Positions 44,585 to 57,684 of a stretch of DNA of 64,000 nt are shown here, piece after piece (positions within the stretch are counted from its first letter, which is position 1; every line of letters begins with the position of its first letter). The DNA is taken from NCBI GenBank assembly GCA_945859605.1, contig OX243820.1, positions 36,798,818-36,862,817 of the forward strand. The letters run 5' to 3'. Under the pieces are notes generated by a model. The model saw only the letters and a list, made by a program, of their open reading frames with translations. It made no database searches and was not told the DNA's origin. The position numbers and the translations under genes are program-made. Source of the DNA: Lumbricus rubellus. Its lineage: Eukaryota; Annelida; Clitellata; Crassiclitellata; Lumbricidae.

Positions 44585-44925
44585 CTCCATCCATTCACCA
44601 TCCATACTATGCATACATCCATACAGCCAGCCATCCATCCATCCATCCGTCCATCCCTCCATATACCCAACCGTCCGTCCGTCCTTACATGTACGATTGT
44701 ACGTCTGTCCGTCCGCCCGCCCGTCCGTCCGTTCATCCGTCCAGTCCTCCATCCCGCTGTCCGTCCTTCCGTCCGTCTGTTATTCCGTCCATCCAGCCAT
44801 CCAGCCGTCCATTCGTCCGTCCATCTGTTCATTCGTCCATTCGTCCGTCCATCTGTTCGTCCGTCCATCTGTTCGTTCGTCCATCTGTTCTTCCGTCCGT
44901 CTATCCGTCCATTAATTCATTATTG
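44585..44925. repeat. (CCAT/CCGT)n tetranucleotide tract
   Basis: Imperfect tccatccatccgtccgtcc units over about 340 bp. Confidence 0.95.
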
Positions 44926-45284
44926 ATTCATTCGTCCGTTTTTCCTTCTCTGCGAACACGAAGCGTCGTTGCCTTTTCAAAATAATAATAAATTAATAAA
45001 GACTCGCGAATCGTAAATAATTAACGATCTTATTATTTTATTCTGATTTATCGACTCAGGTGTTCAATGCACGAACAGCGCGAATTCAACGCATGCTACA
45101 TTGCTACAGAGTCAGACGATGTACATGTAGGTGTAGGCTACAATGTTTTTACATGCATGTATACAGTGGAGCCGCTTGGAAGTAAAATGTGAAGGAGTTG
45201 TTCACTTGCGATACAAGCATGGAATTTGGTATATACCACGAAAATGTCATAAGAAAAAGATTTGGCTATAGGGCCATCGCAGAT

Positions 45285-45550
45285 TTGACTCCTGACCCCA
45301 ATGGCAGCCATTTTTCAAAATGGCCGACAGGTTTACAGATTTTAATTTATCTCAGCTTCCAGTAGGCTACACTTAGATTCTAAGTGAGTTAGAATCGTGA
45401 TCTGGGTGTTTAAACATACATAGTTAGGGGCGAGAATTCCAACAGAGCCATTACAAATGTTCCCCGGAGCTTCAATGGCGGCCATTTCCCAAAATGGCCG
45501 ACCACAATACGGAATTTTCAATCTCTCATCTTCCAGTACACTTAGAAAGT
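45285..45550. repeat. ~180-bp direct repeat, two copies
   Basis: aatggcagccatttttcaaaatggccgac ... cttccagta (from 45299) recurs from 45473 as aatggcggccatttcccaa + aatggccgac ... cttccagta. Each copy has a near-palindromic GGC(C)ATTTT..AAATGGCC core. Confidence 0.7.
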
Positions 45551-45854
45551 ATTATTATCGCGTCCGTTCCACAATCACGTCTATAGCCATTTGCGTAATT
45601 AAACCTATTTTCACTAGAAATGGTACAATCTTGTAATTCTGAATATTTACCGAACCAGAATATTATTTCAACCTCAAGTAATAGTTTAAAGTTGTGTATA
45701 TAGTATAGCATGATGAGTGGGCGGAGACTTAGGGGGGGGGGTGGAACAGAGGACGGTCCTCTTCAACGAATGTGTTGGAGGGACCGTCCATGTATTTGCC
45801 CCCCCCCCCACCCACTAATTGTGAAGTGTTTTGGACTTGTAGACTTCACGAACG

Positions 45855-46967
45855 CACCTGCAGGCATAGATTGAGTATTCGAATATTATGAATATTAAGA
45901 TTTTCAAATATTCACGAATATTAACGAATAATAAAACTGCCAACTTAATATTCATAATATTCAAAAAATTATTTATTCTTGTTCTTTCAAGAAATTCTTA
46001 ATTCTTAATTCTTATTTTGTTATTTATGAAAATGTTTAACTTTTAGCCTACTTAATAAATTGTACAAAATTGAATTAGTCTACGCATAGACCTATACCAG
46101 TGAGACTCAGTGACAATAACTTTAATAGATTTTATTGTAAAAAACCTTCAAGGTCTCTGCTGAGTCTGGTCAATGTGGCCATGCGGCATTCATATCACAT
46201 TCAATACTTAATGTAAGTCACTTTGTCTGACTTCTGCCCCCCGAACTGCCTCACCGATGGCAGTTGGAAAGATTAGTAGCAGCAATAGTAGGCTAAATTA
46301 TAAATAAACTTTAACTGCATATTATGCCTATAAGCTTAATAGTAACTGTAGGCTATATTGATAAAGTAGTTTTATATCGGTCAGACAACAGCAACTTGGA
46401 GGAAATTGAGCTACTTCGGCCATGTGATGAGATCTAACGGTTTGGAAAAGGAGCTGATGACGGCATGCGGTGAGGGAAGGAGAAGATGCGGAAGACCAAG
46501 GAAGAAATGGTTGGATGAAGTACAGGAAAAGTCTGGCATGAGACTGGAGGAACTAAGAGACGCGACTAGGGAGAGGATCAACTGGAGAGGATGCACCAGG
46601 GCTTTCGCCAGAGCTCCAGTAGCTGACGGCACCAGGTGACCAGGTGTAGCAGGATGAGTAAATAGGCTATAAATGCCAACGCAGAAAATAATAGTGCCAG
46701 ATTACAAGCAAAATGTATCCTGATCTCAGCATATTAAGCGCAATGCATATTTTAATTCAACCGTGCCCTGGATGCGAGTGAATGTCATAGAGACATACAG
46801 AAGCTTAAACTGCTTAATACCGAGTAACATTGCGGTTTCGATCATTCACCTTAATTCGTTAACGAATATTTACGAATATTTACGAATATTAAAAAATCTT
46901 AATATTCACGAATATTTACGAATATTAAAACCTAAAGTCACGAATATTCAATCTATGCCTGCAGGTG
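45855..46967. mobile_element. 1.1-kb transposon with CAC termini enclosing a LINE fragment
   Basis: Ends CACCTGCAGGCATAGATTGA and its reverse complement, about 27 bp with one mismatch, flanked by ACG (45852-45854 and 46968-46970). Just inside each end are repeated acgaatatt motifs. CAC termini, a 3-bp duplication and subterminal repeats suggest the CMC/EnSpm group; class is tentative. No transposase frame is present. Confidence 0.7.
46378..46640 (+). mobile_element. LINE C-terminal coding fragment inside the CAC-ended element
   Basis: Reads YFGHVMRSNGLEKELM, then CGRPRKKWLDEVQ, the familiar end of an RTE/Jockey-like endonuclease-reverse transcriptase. Truncated on both sides. Confidence 0.75.
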
Positions 46968-47879
46968 ACGTTATAACGTAATAAGAAGAGATCTCTTCGA
47001 ACAAATGACGAAATGACTAAAAAAATCGTCAACTATTTTGATAGGAAAATTGTGTGTTTTCCTGGAAGTTTGGCCAAACGACTAAAGAAAGTCGTCAGAA
47101 ATTTTGGTCGGCGAAAAGATGAAACATTTCCTCGGCGAGTCGGCGACTCAGCCAATCGTCCCCCCACCCCCCCCCCCCCCCCCAAAAAAAAAATCTCGCG
47201 TCCTTCTTTTGGCCACTCGTTCGTCCACCGCAAGTTGCAGACCAAGTTTCCGCCCATAATTATTACCATGACGCTCCCACGACTGTTGACGTTATCGGTC
47301 TTAACGTTGATTGTCAATTAAACGCATTTGCACAAAAATATAGAAACAGTGTACTACGTTTTCAAGGTGTCTAAGAAGTCTCGCATTATCAAGCATAAAC
47401 CGACATCTTTTCTCAGCTTTGGCCCCATATTATAGGCCTACCATAGTTATGTTTAGAGAATAGCATGTTTTCTCCATTAGGCTTTTTACATTTTTAACGA
47501 CACTGCCATATCAAAGATGATTAGTGTCGCCCTCCTCCTATATCAAGTTTTTAGGACTGGCTCTAGCAAAGAACAACCAGTGGCGGAGTTTCCCCACATT
47601 AAGCACAATTGCTTGAATTTATTCCTAACAATGCACACAAAGTCACATGGTGTTCCAAAAGATATTCGGCGCTATACAAATGTCTAATTTGAAGCGGAAG
47701 TTGACTGACCGGAAACGGACTGACTGGACTGGGCAGCGAGATGGATGACCAGCAGACTGTAGACAATGGTCAACCGATGGCAGACAAGAAGAGGAGATGA
47801 CATTGTATTCCGATCGATGATGCTATTATCTCAGATACAGAGGCAGAAGTAGCAACTCAGAGCCTCTATCTGCAACCAA

Positions 47880-48170
47880 AACGTCACCAAAATGTCACCA
47901 AAATGTCATTCAAATGTTATCCAAGTGTCATCCAAATGTCATTAGTATGTCATCCAAATGTCATTCAATTGTCATCCAAATGTCATTAGTATGTAATCTA
48001 AATGTCATTCAATTGTCATCCAAATGTCATTCCCGTGACATAAAAATAACACCCATTCAAAATGTTATCCAGGTGTCATCCAAGTGTCAACCAGGTGCAA
48101 TGCAAAAGTGACCTAAATGTCATCCAATGTCATCCAAATGTCAACATGCGTCATCAAAGTGTCATCAGCT
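47880..48170. repeat. 11-bp satellite (caaatgtcatc)
   Basis: About 25 imperfect copies of (c/a)aaatgtcat(c/t). The following 48215-48302 is the second copy of the 85-bp dispersed repeat at 11808. Confidence 0.85.
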
Positions 48171-49309
48171 ACAACGTTTAGAAGGTATATAAAGAGTTCA
48201 TTGCAGTAACTCGTAAAGCTGTATTATATGCCAAACTTATTTTTTCGAGGTCAACGGCCTCTGTTGTCATAAGCTCTCGTCAAATCTGGATCCATCCAAC
48301 TCGAGTTTTACTGCAAGTTATGATTTATGACAGCTATGATCGTTGCTAATAGCTTTACTACGCATCTTCTAATGAACTACTCTACAGTTACATATGCTGA
48401 AATATATACCATCGGTTAACACCGTTTGCAGGGTATCTAACGAAATCATTGCACTAATCGAAGTTCAACTAAGCGACATTTTCTGGCTGACAATTACGGG
48501 CGATGAGCCCACGGTTTATGATGATGATGAATTACAATGACTTTTGACCTGCAAGCACAAAACTCTGTGTTAAAAAATTTGATCGAGTGTACGCGGCTGC
48601 TGAAATATATAGCATGTTTAACAACGTTTAAAAGGTATCTAAGGGAAGTCCTGTAGAAACCATTTCCTTCGTCTCGCGACATATAGTGACTGCCACGAGT
48701 GTTAACGACGACCTTGAATGATTACACGACTGTCAGCTTTATACTATGGATCGAACGCACCTACAAGTTACAACGATCTGAGTGAAAATTAATAATAATA
48801 GACAATAATGATTGCTTTTCCTATAATCATCATCATCATAATCATAATCAGAATCGTCATCATCATCGTCGTCATCGTCTTTGTCGTCGTCACCGTCATC
48901 GTCATCATCATCATCATCATCATCAATTCAGCGTTTAACGGCGTCAAATAACTACAAAGGTCGCTGAAATTTTCGACATCATATTATTTTATATCTAATT
49001 GTTTTCTTATACGATGTAATGTTGGTTATAAATTTAATCACTGTGATTAAATTTATTTATTTAATTTAAGGTAATGTTGGTTATAAATTTAGTCACTGTG
49101 ATTAAATCACATGCATAATTATACATGGATAATTGGATATATATATATATATATATATATGTATAAATGTATATATTATGTGAGCCAATACTGTCTCCTT
49201 TCCTCCCTCCCTCCATCCCTCAAGTACACTCGCACTCTGTCGGACGCCTTGCTTTTCGTCAACGACCTCTCCACAAAATAATAATAATAATAATAATAAT
49301 ATGTCGCTG

Positions 49310-49600
49310 CGTGTCTTCACTTCCGGTCCGTTTGTCAGTCGGTCGATCACCTCCAGATGTCGCTAGTGCAGCAGAGATCATGAACCCAGCATCGACGACT
49401 GACCTCTCACCTCTCAAATGAAAGGCACCGGTCGCCCGCCAGGCGGCGCTGCCAACCGGAAGTGAGCAATAGATTGACACGTCAGCTGACAACCCTGGCA
49501 CACTGTCAGTCGGTGATGTCATTCGGTGTCAGTGTCATTCTGCCCGCTCTTCACTGACAACTGTTTGACCTCGACCATCATGGTGCTTGACCCGTAAGAC
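49310..49600. promoter_or_regulatory. Candidate promoter-like region with paired ETS sites
   Basis: A GC-richer stretch with CACTTCCGG at about 49318 and the inverse CCGGAAGTG at about 49456, both ETS/GABP core sites, plus CACGTCAGCTGAC at about 49478. It could serve the minus-strand lectin receptor, or be chance. No linked exon was identified. Confidence 0.25.
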
Positions 49601-49792
49601 ACAAGACACACGGATACACACGTGTAAATAAACACACACACACAAACACACACACACACACACACAAACACCACACAGACCCACACAGACACCTACACAC
49701 AAGCACACATGCACGCAAGAATGAAAAGAAAGAAGAGAGAAGATGACTTGAAATAGGTGTGTTAGTTATAAAAATAATAATGTCTATCATTA

Positions 49793-49915
<123 letters not shown>

Positions 49916-50639
49916 GCTTTATCATGTACTTTGTAGACATTGTAGAGTATTCACGCACATATTTGCCGCATAAATTTCCATACTGCAAAAATTATATATT
50001 TTATTATAATTATATGATTATATAATTTTATATAGTCATAAATATATACATAGATAAAAGATATAATATATACACAATGTACTGCAATTAAGCTATTGTG
50101 ATGTTATATATATTTATATATATATATATACAATGTCATGTACATGTACATGTCTATACGACTGTCACATAATTATATAACATGGGATTAAAGACACCTT
50201 GAGTTCCCTCCAATCAATACCTTTCAAAACGATTAGTTTGTGGTGAGATTTTCGCAAAGTGATGAACTCGTTAACTCATGTTTCAATACAGCGCATCATC
50301 ATCATCGTCATCATCATCGTAGCCGTCGTCGGCGACGTCATTATCATAGTCATGGCTTATGTCACCATCATCGCCTTCATCGTCGTCATCATCAATTCAT
50401 CGTCGTGATATTCATCATGATCATTATCATCATCATCATCTTAATCGTCATTATCGTCATAGGCCTAACACAACCATAACAATGGCGGTGCTGAAGATGG
50501 CACAACAGGATGGAAAGGAGAATGAAGCAAAAGACAAAGAACTGGAGACTGGATTCGGATGAGTGACGCAGTGAATGGTTCAAAACGCAGGAGACAAAGA
50601 CCCATTGTCTTCGACGCCATCACTCTGCTGCCTCCGCGG

Positions 50640-50790
50640 AGAACAGAGACAGAGAAAGACAGAGACAGACAGAGAGAGAAAGACAGAGACAGACAGACAG
50701 AGACAGAGACAGCGAGACAGACAGACAGACAGACAGACAGACAGCGAGGCAGAGACATAGACAGAGGCAGACAGAGAGAGAGACCGAGAC
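50640..50790. repeat. AGAC-rich tract
   Basis: Imperfect agacagagacag runs. A second, purer (AGAC)n run is at 51027-51088. Confidence 0.93.
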
Positions 50791-51029
50791 AGAGACAAAA
50801 AGATGGCGGAGAGGGAGAAAGATCAGTTGAGGCGATGGCATTAATTGCGACGGATAAAATGGATGAATGGATGAATGGATGAATGAAAGAGTCTCTTTGA
50901 AAGAGGAGCAAAGTTTATGGTGAAGACTTTGTTTGTTGTCAAAGGATTAAATGAACGGAAACGAAATGTTTGGAATGAACTTTTGTGTTGAAGCGAGCGA
51001 GAAAGAATTTCAGAGGCGCACACAAAGAC

Positions 51030-51088
<59 letters not shown>

Positions 51089-52231
51089 AAGGCAGGCAGG
51101 CAGGCCGGCAGGTAGACACAGAGGACTTGGGTGCAATTTTTGATGGCATAGAGTTGTGAAGATCAATGACTACGTGGAACTCATTGACCCACAGGGCTGA
51201 CTGGTTAATAATGACGGTAATAATAATAATAAATGTTCGTAAAGAGGCAAAATACTCGGGCCTCCCTTCATCACACACATTACATGTATTTGTGCCCATT
51301 GCCATTGAATCACTGGGACCAATCAATCAGTCGGGTCTCGATTTCATCGCCGAAGTGACCCGCTTGAGAAAAACCACCTTTTCCAACGCCTTTCCATTTG
51401 CACCCAACAGGGGCACATTATTTTGTGGTCTTCAGAGGCTCGGTAGTTCCAGAATGTTAATCTTATTAGGATAGCTTTTAAAAACTTGAAGGATCATAAA
51501 TACCTCGGGTAAAAAAATAATAACAACAACAATAATGATGATGATGATGATGATAATAATAATAATAATAACGACGACAACGACGACGACGATGATGATG
51601 ACAATAATAACGGCAACAACAACAGCAACAACAACAGCAGCAGTCACAACTTTCATTGTACTTTTGTGACCTGGTAAAATAAAACTTGAACAATTCACAT
51701 TGAGAACAGCTGCTGTCAAGGCGCTTACACCCAGTACTCGCCTCAAAGGAATTAATGAGTTTGAACTGCATACTGCTGCATTGCAGCCCCAACCCCCACT
51801 CCAACGTATCGGCTACCGTGTAGTGACACTCCACTAAGTCGTCGCACGAAATCGAAGCAATGATTGTTCATGCGTATCCATAATCATGCATGAACGATTC
51901 TCGAAAATGGTGGATGATGTGGGAAGCAGAGAAGAGAAAAACAAACGAGTCTATTATCTCCAGTTGGCTGTGATTGATGGATCGTCCCATTGACTGAGCG
52001 AGGGGGGATGGGTAGGGGCTGGTGGGTGGGTGAGAGACGGGTGTATAGGTCGACGTTGGTGAGATGGGTGATGGGTGTGAGAAATGGGAGTGTGAGAAAT
52101 ACTCTGGCGTTGGCTGATGATTCAATTAGTGAACGAGACATAGACTGTGTGAAAATCGAGCGACAAAATGATTTATGGCTCCACGTAATTACTATTCGTA
52201 GTACATGTGTATACGTATACGTGCACTTGTT

Positions 52232-52380
52232 TTAGCGCCCTTGAAGCTCTCTACTCAGAGGCGCTTCCGACTACAGCGCGGACACTGAATTGGAGTTTCA
52301 CGTCGAAGCGCATGAACAATGGCGAGTGAAGGACTTGCCCAAGGTCCCTACGAGGCTACTTGAGGTAGATTCGATGTCAC
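52232..52380 (-). mobile_element. tRNA-headed SINE copy, head lost
   Basis: Minus strand: body GGACCTTGGGCAAGTCCTTC, GACGTGAAACTCCAATTCAG, tail GGAAGCGCCTCTGAGTAG. Same family as 3950-4145 but the tRNA-like head is incomplete. Confidence 0.7.
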
Positions 52381-52499
52381 TAGCTAAAAATGGGCTGAGT
52401 CCCAGAAACCAAAGTATTTTTATCTGGTAACATCGACTAGAGCACGTTTCAGGCTCCTACATATATGATAACGTTCATCATCATCATCATTATCATAGG

Positions 52500-52992
52500 G
52501 CTCAATGCCCGTAAGAGTCCGACGCCACTCTCTGTCTGAGTCTGTCTCGTGCCATGTTGCCCAGCTTCAACCGGTCCGGTCAGCAGGTCTGCTCCATACC
52601 ATTAATATCTTGGAGCATCTAGACCACATTGTCCGATTGAAGAGAATCGTGAAAAAGAGGCACGAAGGACAACGTGGGTCAATGCCCGTTGTGTCCCACG
52701 CTCTCTCCCCCCGACCCTCTCCATCGGTCTGTCCTGACCGACCTGTGCATGTCTGCTTCACATCATGACACCTTGAAGCATCTGGGTAGCTATGTCACTT
52801 GTGTCGTGGTTTTGGCGGATTACAATCGTCTTGGTTTTTCACTGCCAGCGTATCGCCACCCATCTGGCAAACCTTCCTCATTTTGTCCGGGCTTAGGACC
52901 GGCACAGGGACGTTGTTGGTTCCCTGTGGCAGAGGATGGATGCAGTTTAACGTCGTGCCCAGGACGATAACGTTATGAAAATTTAAAGAAGA
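52500..52992 (+). repeat. Unclassified, possibly retroelement-derived sequence
   Basis: A GC-richer block ending taacgttatgaaaatttaaa and an AAG-repeat, which resembles RTE-type 3' ends. No coding similarity was recognised. Confidence 0.3.
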
Positions 52993-54558
52993 AGAATGGA
53001 CATTTATATAGCCTATTGAACTCTTAAATCATTTCTTTCACCAATGAAATTATGAGAAATATTCTGAGATGACTGCTTAAAATGTTATCATTACATTGTG
53101 GAGATTCAACAAAATTAAACAATGGGGGAGGGGGAACTTTTGAAGTCATAAACCACGACATTCAGCACTGAAAATGATGAGCTTACGGCACTCCCCCATG
53201 CAGACCCTAGTCGGTATATATGCCCGTTACTTCGGCTCTCGCAACATCGCACCTTCGGCGCTTGCAAAAACCACTATAAAGAAAAAATGTTCTAGTTGCT
53301 CCCTGGGAGGAAGGAAGGCTTAGGGCTTAACCCCCCCCCCCAACCTGAAATCCTGGCGCCGCCACTGATAGCCTACTGGAACAGGTTGCGGTCTGTCGTC
53401 CACATTGTTGAATAAACGAAAATAATTATTAGTACTAACAATATAACTACAAATATAGCAACCATGGCCTAATTGTTTGTTTGGGGTATAGTCTATCATT
53501 AATATATTCTACGATTAGGTATAGGCCTATTACATGTATACGCGGTCGCGGTTAGGCTATAATTAGGCCTATGATCGTCATTATGAACGCGCGCAGCTTC
53601 AACCTGCGGAGTCTTGTGCGTACGGTGTTGACAGTAAACCGTGTGTCATATAAATATAATATCATAGACAGGTCAGGGTCGTCATTGACCAATGACCAGC
53701 AATGACCTTCCAACCAGCTTTTTGACAATTTGTGTTTTAGATGGAATTTGCATCCATCGCCAAAAATCGACGAATAAATTTTCCCATTCAATTGTAAGTC
53801 AAAAGCATACATACATACATACAGTCAAAAGCTATTATTTCTTATAGAGGTTGTTTCACAATTAAAAAGGTGTTGAAAAGACGAAGCAGTGGTATTTGTT
53901 GTTTCACGAAATAAACTTTCTGCAGGCGTCTAATCTCGAAACCAACTTCATCTGATGTTGCGTTCGATTTATCTGCAAAATATTTTTGTGCGAATCAGTT
54001 CTGTCAGATCTCGTAAAACTACAAAAAGTTGAATAATCTGCAGCGTTGACATTTTACGTTTTCAAACTTTTAAATTAAAAACGCGTTTCATTATCATATA
54101 ATTATCTAATCGAGTGGCTGATTGCATACACATAATACACCCTATAAGCCTGTATGTATAAGGAGAAGAATTCGCTGTGCCGACGATGAGATGCATAGAC
54201 TAGCGGAATTTTGACTCAAAGAATCTAAACATAGGCCTACATGAAGTTAAATTCAAAGTTATCTGATTTCGCATACAGTAGGCTAGCCTACTCTAATTAA
54301 TCATGCAGACATGTAATATAGGCTACATGTAGAGCACCGTGCAATATAAAACAATGCAATAAAATGCAATAGGCCTAGGCCTAAAATACAATGTAATAGC
54401 CTAAAATGAAATACAATGCAATGCGATTCAATAGGCCTACCAAGAAATATTTTGCATATTATGCTAAATAGGCCTAGACCATTGAGATGTACGATTATAT
54501 AAAATACTAGCTGTACCCGGCCACGCGTTGCTGTGGCAGAAAAGACCGTCCTCCACCT

Positions 54559-54672
54559 ACATACATACATACATACATACATACATACATACATACATAC
54601 ATACATACATACATACATACATACATACATACATACATACATACATACATACATACATACATACATACATCA
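54559..54672. repeat. (ATAC)n microsatellite
   Basis: Nearly perfect acatacatacat run. Confidence 0.97.
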
Positions 54673-55127
54673 CACATGCATGCATACATACTTAATCATA
54701 CATGCATACATACAGACAGACATAGGGCCCTACATACATGCACAAAACATACATAGGCATTAGTACGTGCGAGCATGTAGGCATGCATACATGCATGCAT
54801 GCACATACAGTCATATAATTATACCAACATACAAGGCATCTCACGGTTATAGCTTAAGACTTAATTTATATAGCGACATGACACAGCATTATGTGTATTT
54901 ACAAGCCATGCTACGCTTACCTGTTATTCCTCATTCCGACGAACTCAACGATGTTTAGTCCTCGCTTATAGAGTACGCACAGACGTTCTTCAAAATCGTC
55001 TGCACCGATAAATAGGCCTGCAACCCGATCCTCAGAGGAAGTCCTCAACGTGAAGAGCGCCGTCAAATTAGCCCGATGTACAGCAGGCGCTATATAAACA
55101 AGAAGCGAGCACCGTCGCCTAATGAAA

Positions 55128-55262
55128 ACAGCCAATAGAACATTATCCTTCCGTCCATCTTCATCGCTCGAGTGGCAACAGAAGCAGCAGCGCTAGGCGA
55201 TACATACTCCGGCGTCTGCGTCGTCTATAAATATCCCCGAACGCAAAACAAGATGGCCTTTT
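55128..55262 (+). promoter_or_regulatory. Candidate plus-strand core promoter (CCAAT and TATAAATA)
   Basis: CCAAT at 55132-55136 and TATAAATA at 55226-55233 in a GC-rich setting lead into a GC-rich block at 55450-56060. A start site would be expected near 55256. No plus-strand exon with recognisable coding content follows, so this is weak. Confidence 0.3.
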
Positions 55263-55387
55263 CAAAGCTGTGAAACGCAGTCTGTTTTTTGTGTATATTC
55301 AGTTGTGTCCGATAATATTAGCTTCGCGTAACAACGAACAGATCCTAAGACGAGTTCCCTCTGTATGTGTGTGTGCGATACATTTAC

Positions 55388-56044
55388 TTATAGCGTTTTA
55401 CGACAGAGCCACTGTGAACAACGCATGTCGTCGCATCTGTCGGACAAAGCACGCTGCTGATCGAGCCCTCGCCTGAAATAGCTCAAAAGGAAGCGGGCGG
55501 ATAGATCGGTCTCTCGCCCGGCTTCGCGGCTGTGGACACCAGGCTGCTCGGCTTGTCCGCCGGAGAAGAAGCCACGACCCAGTCCAACTGACCGTCGATC
55601 GACGGTAGATGCTTGAGCCGGGAGTGGCGGTCGATATTGGCGCAGATAACAAAGGGATATGCATGCGGCGGCAAGCGTACGCGGTCTGCACGGCGGCGGC
55701 CTGGCGGTGGCAGCGGCGGCTCCTCGCAGCACCCAGCACGTACCGCCTTCTCCATTTCCGTCCGTCCTCCGATGATTGTCTCCGTTCGCTCGCAGTTGCT
55801 GCTGGAGCTCTTCCAGCTGGTCGTTATGTGGAGAAAAAGCGCCCAAATGCTGCAGCAACCGGACTATGGTGGTTATCGCCGTACCATTCAGCAATGATTT
55901 ATGCACGACCGTGTCCTGGCCGGGCACCAGTTGCCGGTCGTATGCGGGCGGATTTAAAGCGAACCAGACCGGTAGCACAGACATAAAGCCGGTCGGAGGA
56001 CAGCGCAGCGCATTCGGCAATTCCTCGCGAGCGCATTGAGGCAT
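55388..56044 (-). CDS. Unassigned 218-codon open frame in GC-rich block
   Basis: Starts MPQCAREELPNALRC and includes TTIVRLLQHLGAF, then DQLEELQQQLRAN, a short coiled-coil-like stretch. The plus strand is also open for 125 codons over the same block, which GC-rich sequence allows by chance. I recognise no domain and see no supporting splice sites. Confidence 0.15.
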   Translation of the reverse strand: MPQCAREELPNALRCPPTGFMSVLPVWFALNPPAYDRQLVPGQDTVVHKSLLNGTAITTIVRLLQHLGAFSPHNDQLEELQQQLRANGDNHRRTDGNGEGGTCWVLRGAAAATARPPPCRPRTLAAACISLCYLRQYRPPLPAQASTVDRRSVGLGRGFFSGGQAEQPGVHSREAGRETDLSARFLLSYFRRGLDQQRALSDRCDDMRCSQWLCRKTL

Positions 56045-56501
56045 AAATCAGTTGGCTGTCATCGTAACGATACCCTGCCAAACGTGACTTGAATCGCAAA
56101 TTTAAGATCCTATACATATCCGTCTTCTGCATGCTTAGTCGAAATACCTACTAACATGAATGGGTTGGCTGTACATGGATGGTTTTGTGGACTTGAACAG
56201 CTGTCCCACTTTTCCCAAAGTATACAGATATTCGTGCGAATTAAAATCAATGGTGACGTCCACATCTCATACACTGAAGTAGTTAAACGCATTGATATTA
56301 ATATTATGGTAGTCGTTAACCTTACAATTTGCCCATCTAACATGCAGGGTAGGTTGAATCACAGCTGCTCCTTGACTCAACTGTTTGAAAAATTGCCAAC
56401 CAAACTTTGAAATACTGCTAACCCAACTTTGGAAAATTGCTAGCCCAACTCATCCAACATAATTACATCTTCCATCATCAACAACAATCCTACATGACAT
56501 G

Positions 56502-57684
56502 CAGTGGCGTAGCCAGACCTCTTTTCAAGAGGAGGCACAAGAGGAGGCAAAATGTACCCATGGAGCAAACAAGAGGAGGCAAAATTTATCCATGGAGCAA
56601 TAGACGAAAATCGTAGACTTTTTTTCCTGACGACCTTTTTTTTAGGGGTAGTATAATTCACAGCAATTACTTTTTAAGCATGTCTGAAACTAACAGTTGC
56701 AAAGCTTCTGCCGCCATTATTTTAAGTATAGAGAACATCAGTATGTGAACGTAAAAATTTTACGAGCATGAAATTGTGAGAAGTTCACATAAGTTATGAG
56801 TTCAACTTGTCTTTCATTGCAGTAATTTTGACAAGTTCTGTATCTACTGACTATTAAAGATGTTAATTTTAGTACGTAACTTATGCTCGACTTCTGTGCT
56901 ATAGGTGTCACAACCATGTTCAGTTACAGATCTCTTCACTCACAGTAGGGGGGAAGGAGAGGGATTGAGCCCGGTTGTTTAGGGGGGATAGAAGCCCCTT
57001 ACAAAGTTACCATAATTACTATTTACTAATCCTAACGGTATAACGGTTAAACCCTAGTTTACGTTGCTAAATTATTTTACATTGTTGCTTTAAAATGGAA
57101 GCTGCAGGGATTGATGAGAATGATTTCTTGCCTAAATGGAAGTTTGATTAAATAGAAGTTGGATGATGGAAATAATTGTTTCCGTAAGTATATAAAGTTG
57201 GATTGATGAAACTAGGTCTTTTCTTCAAGAGAAGCTTCGTTACTAATTATAACTAATAACCATAGGCGTTATTACTAATAACCTGTCGTTACCTGTGTAT
57301 TTCTTCGCTGGCTTTTGGCTGGCAAAAGATAGCACAATCTGTCGAAGTTTCTTATTTGGCGGCCCCGCAGACATAATAATGACTATTGACGAATTGACGA
57401 ATGAGTCGGAATGACGATAATACACAATAATTCGATTAGTACAATTTACTTGAAAAATACTGAAGTTAGGCGTTTGTTACCGGAAACGAAAACTGTGTCT
57501 GTGTGTCAGGAAATAGTATACGCCGTACGGAACAACATTCGCTTGAACAGTGCAGTAAGTAAGTAAATTGCATCATTTGCATGCAGATTTGTATGGCGAT
57601 GGAGTTCGGGCAAGAGGAGGCAAATACGGGAAAATCCAAGAGGAGGCAACTGCCTCCTCCTGCCTTCATGTGGCTACGCCTATG
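56502..57684. mobile_element. 1.2-kb non-autonomous hAT-like transposon
   Basis: Left end CAGTGGCGTAGCC, right end reversed CATAGGCGTAGCC (11 of 13 match). A perfect 8-bp duplication ATGACATG lies at 56494-56501 and 57685-57692. Inside both ends sits an inverted aagaggaggcaa motif. No transposase frame. Confidence 0.82.

Noticed and set aside
44553..44985. Overlapping Ser/His/Pro-rich frames up to 155 codons
   Set aside because: CCAT/CCGT tetranucleotide tract.
53552..53812. 86-codon minus frame as a missing lectin receptor exon
   Set aside because: No signal peptide, no fitting donor in phase 1, and no domain.
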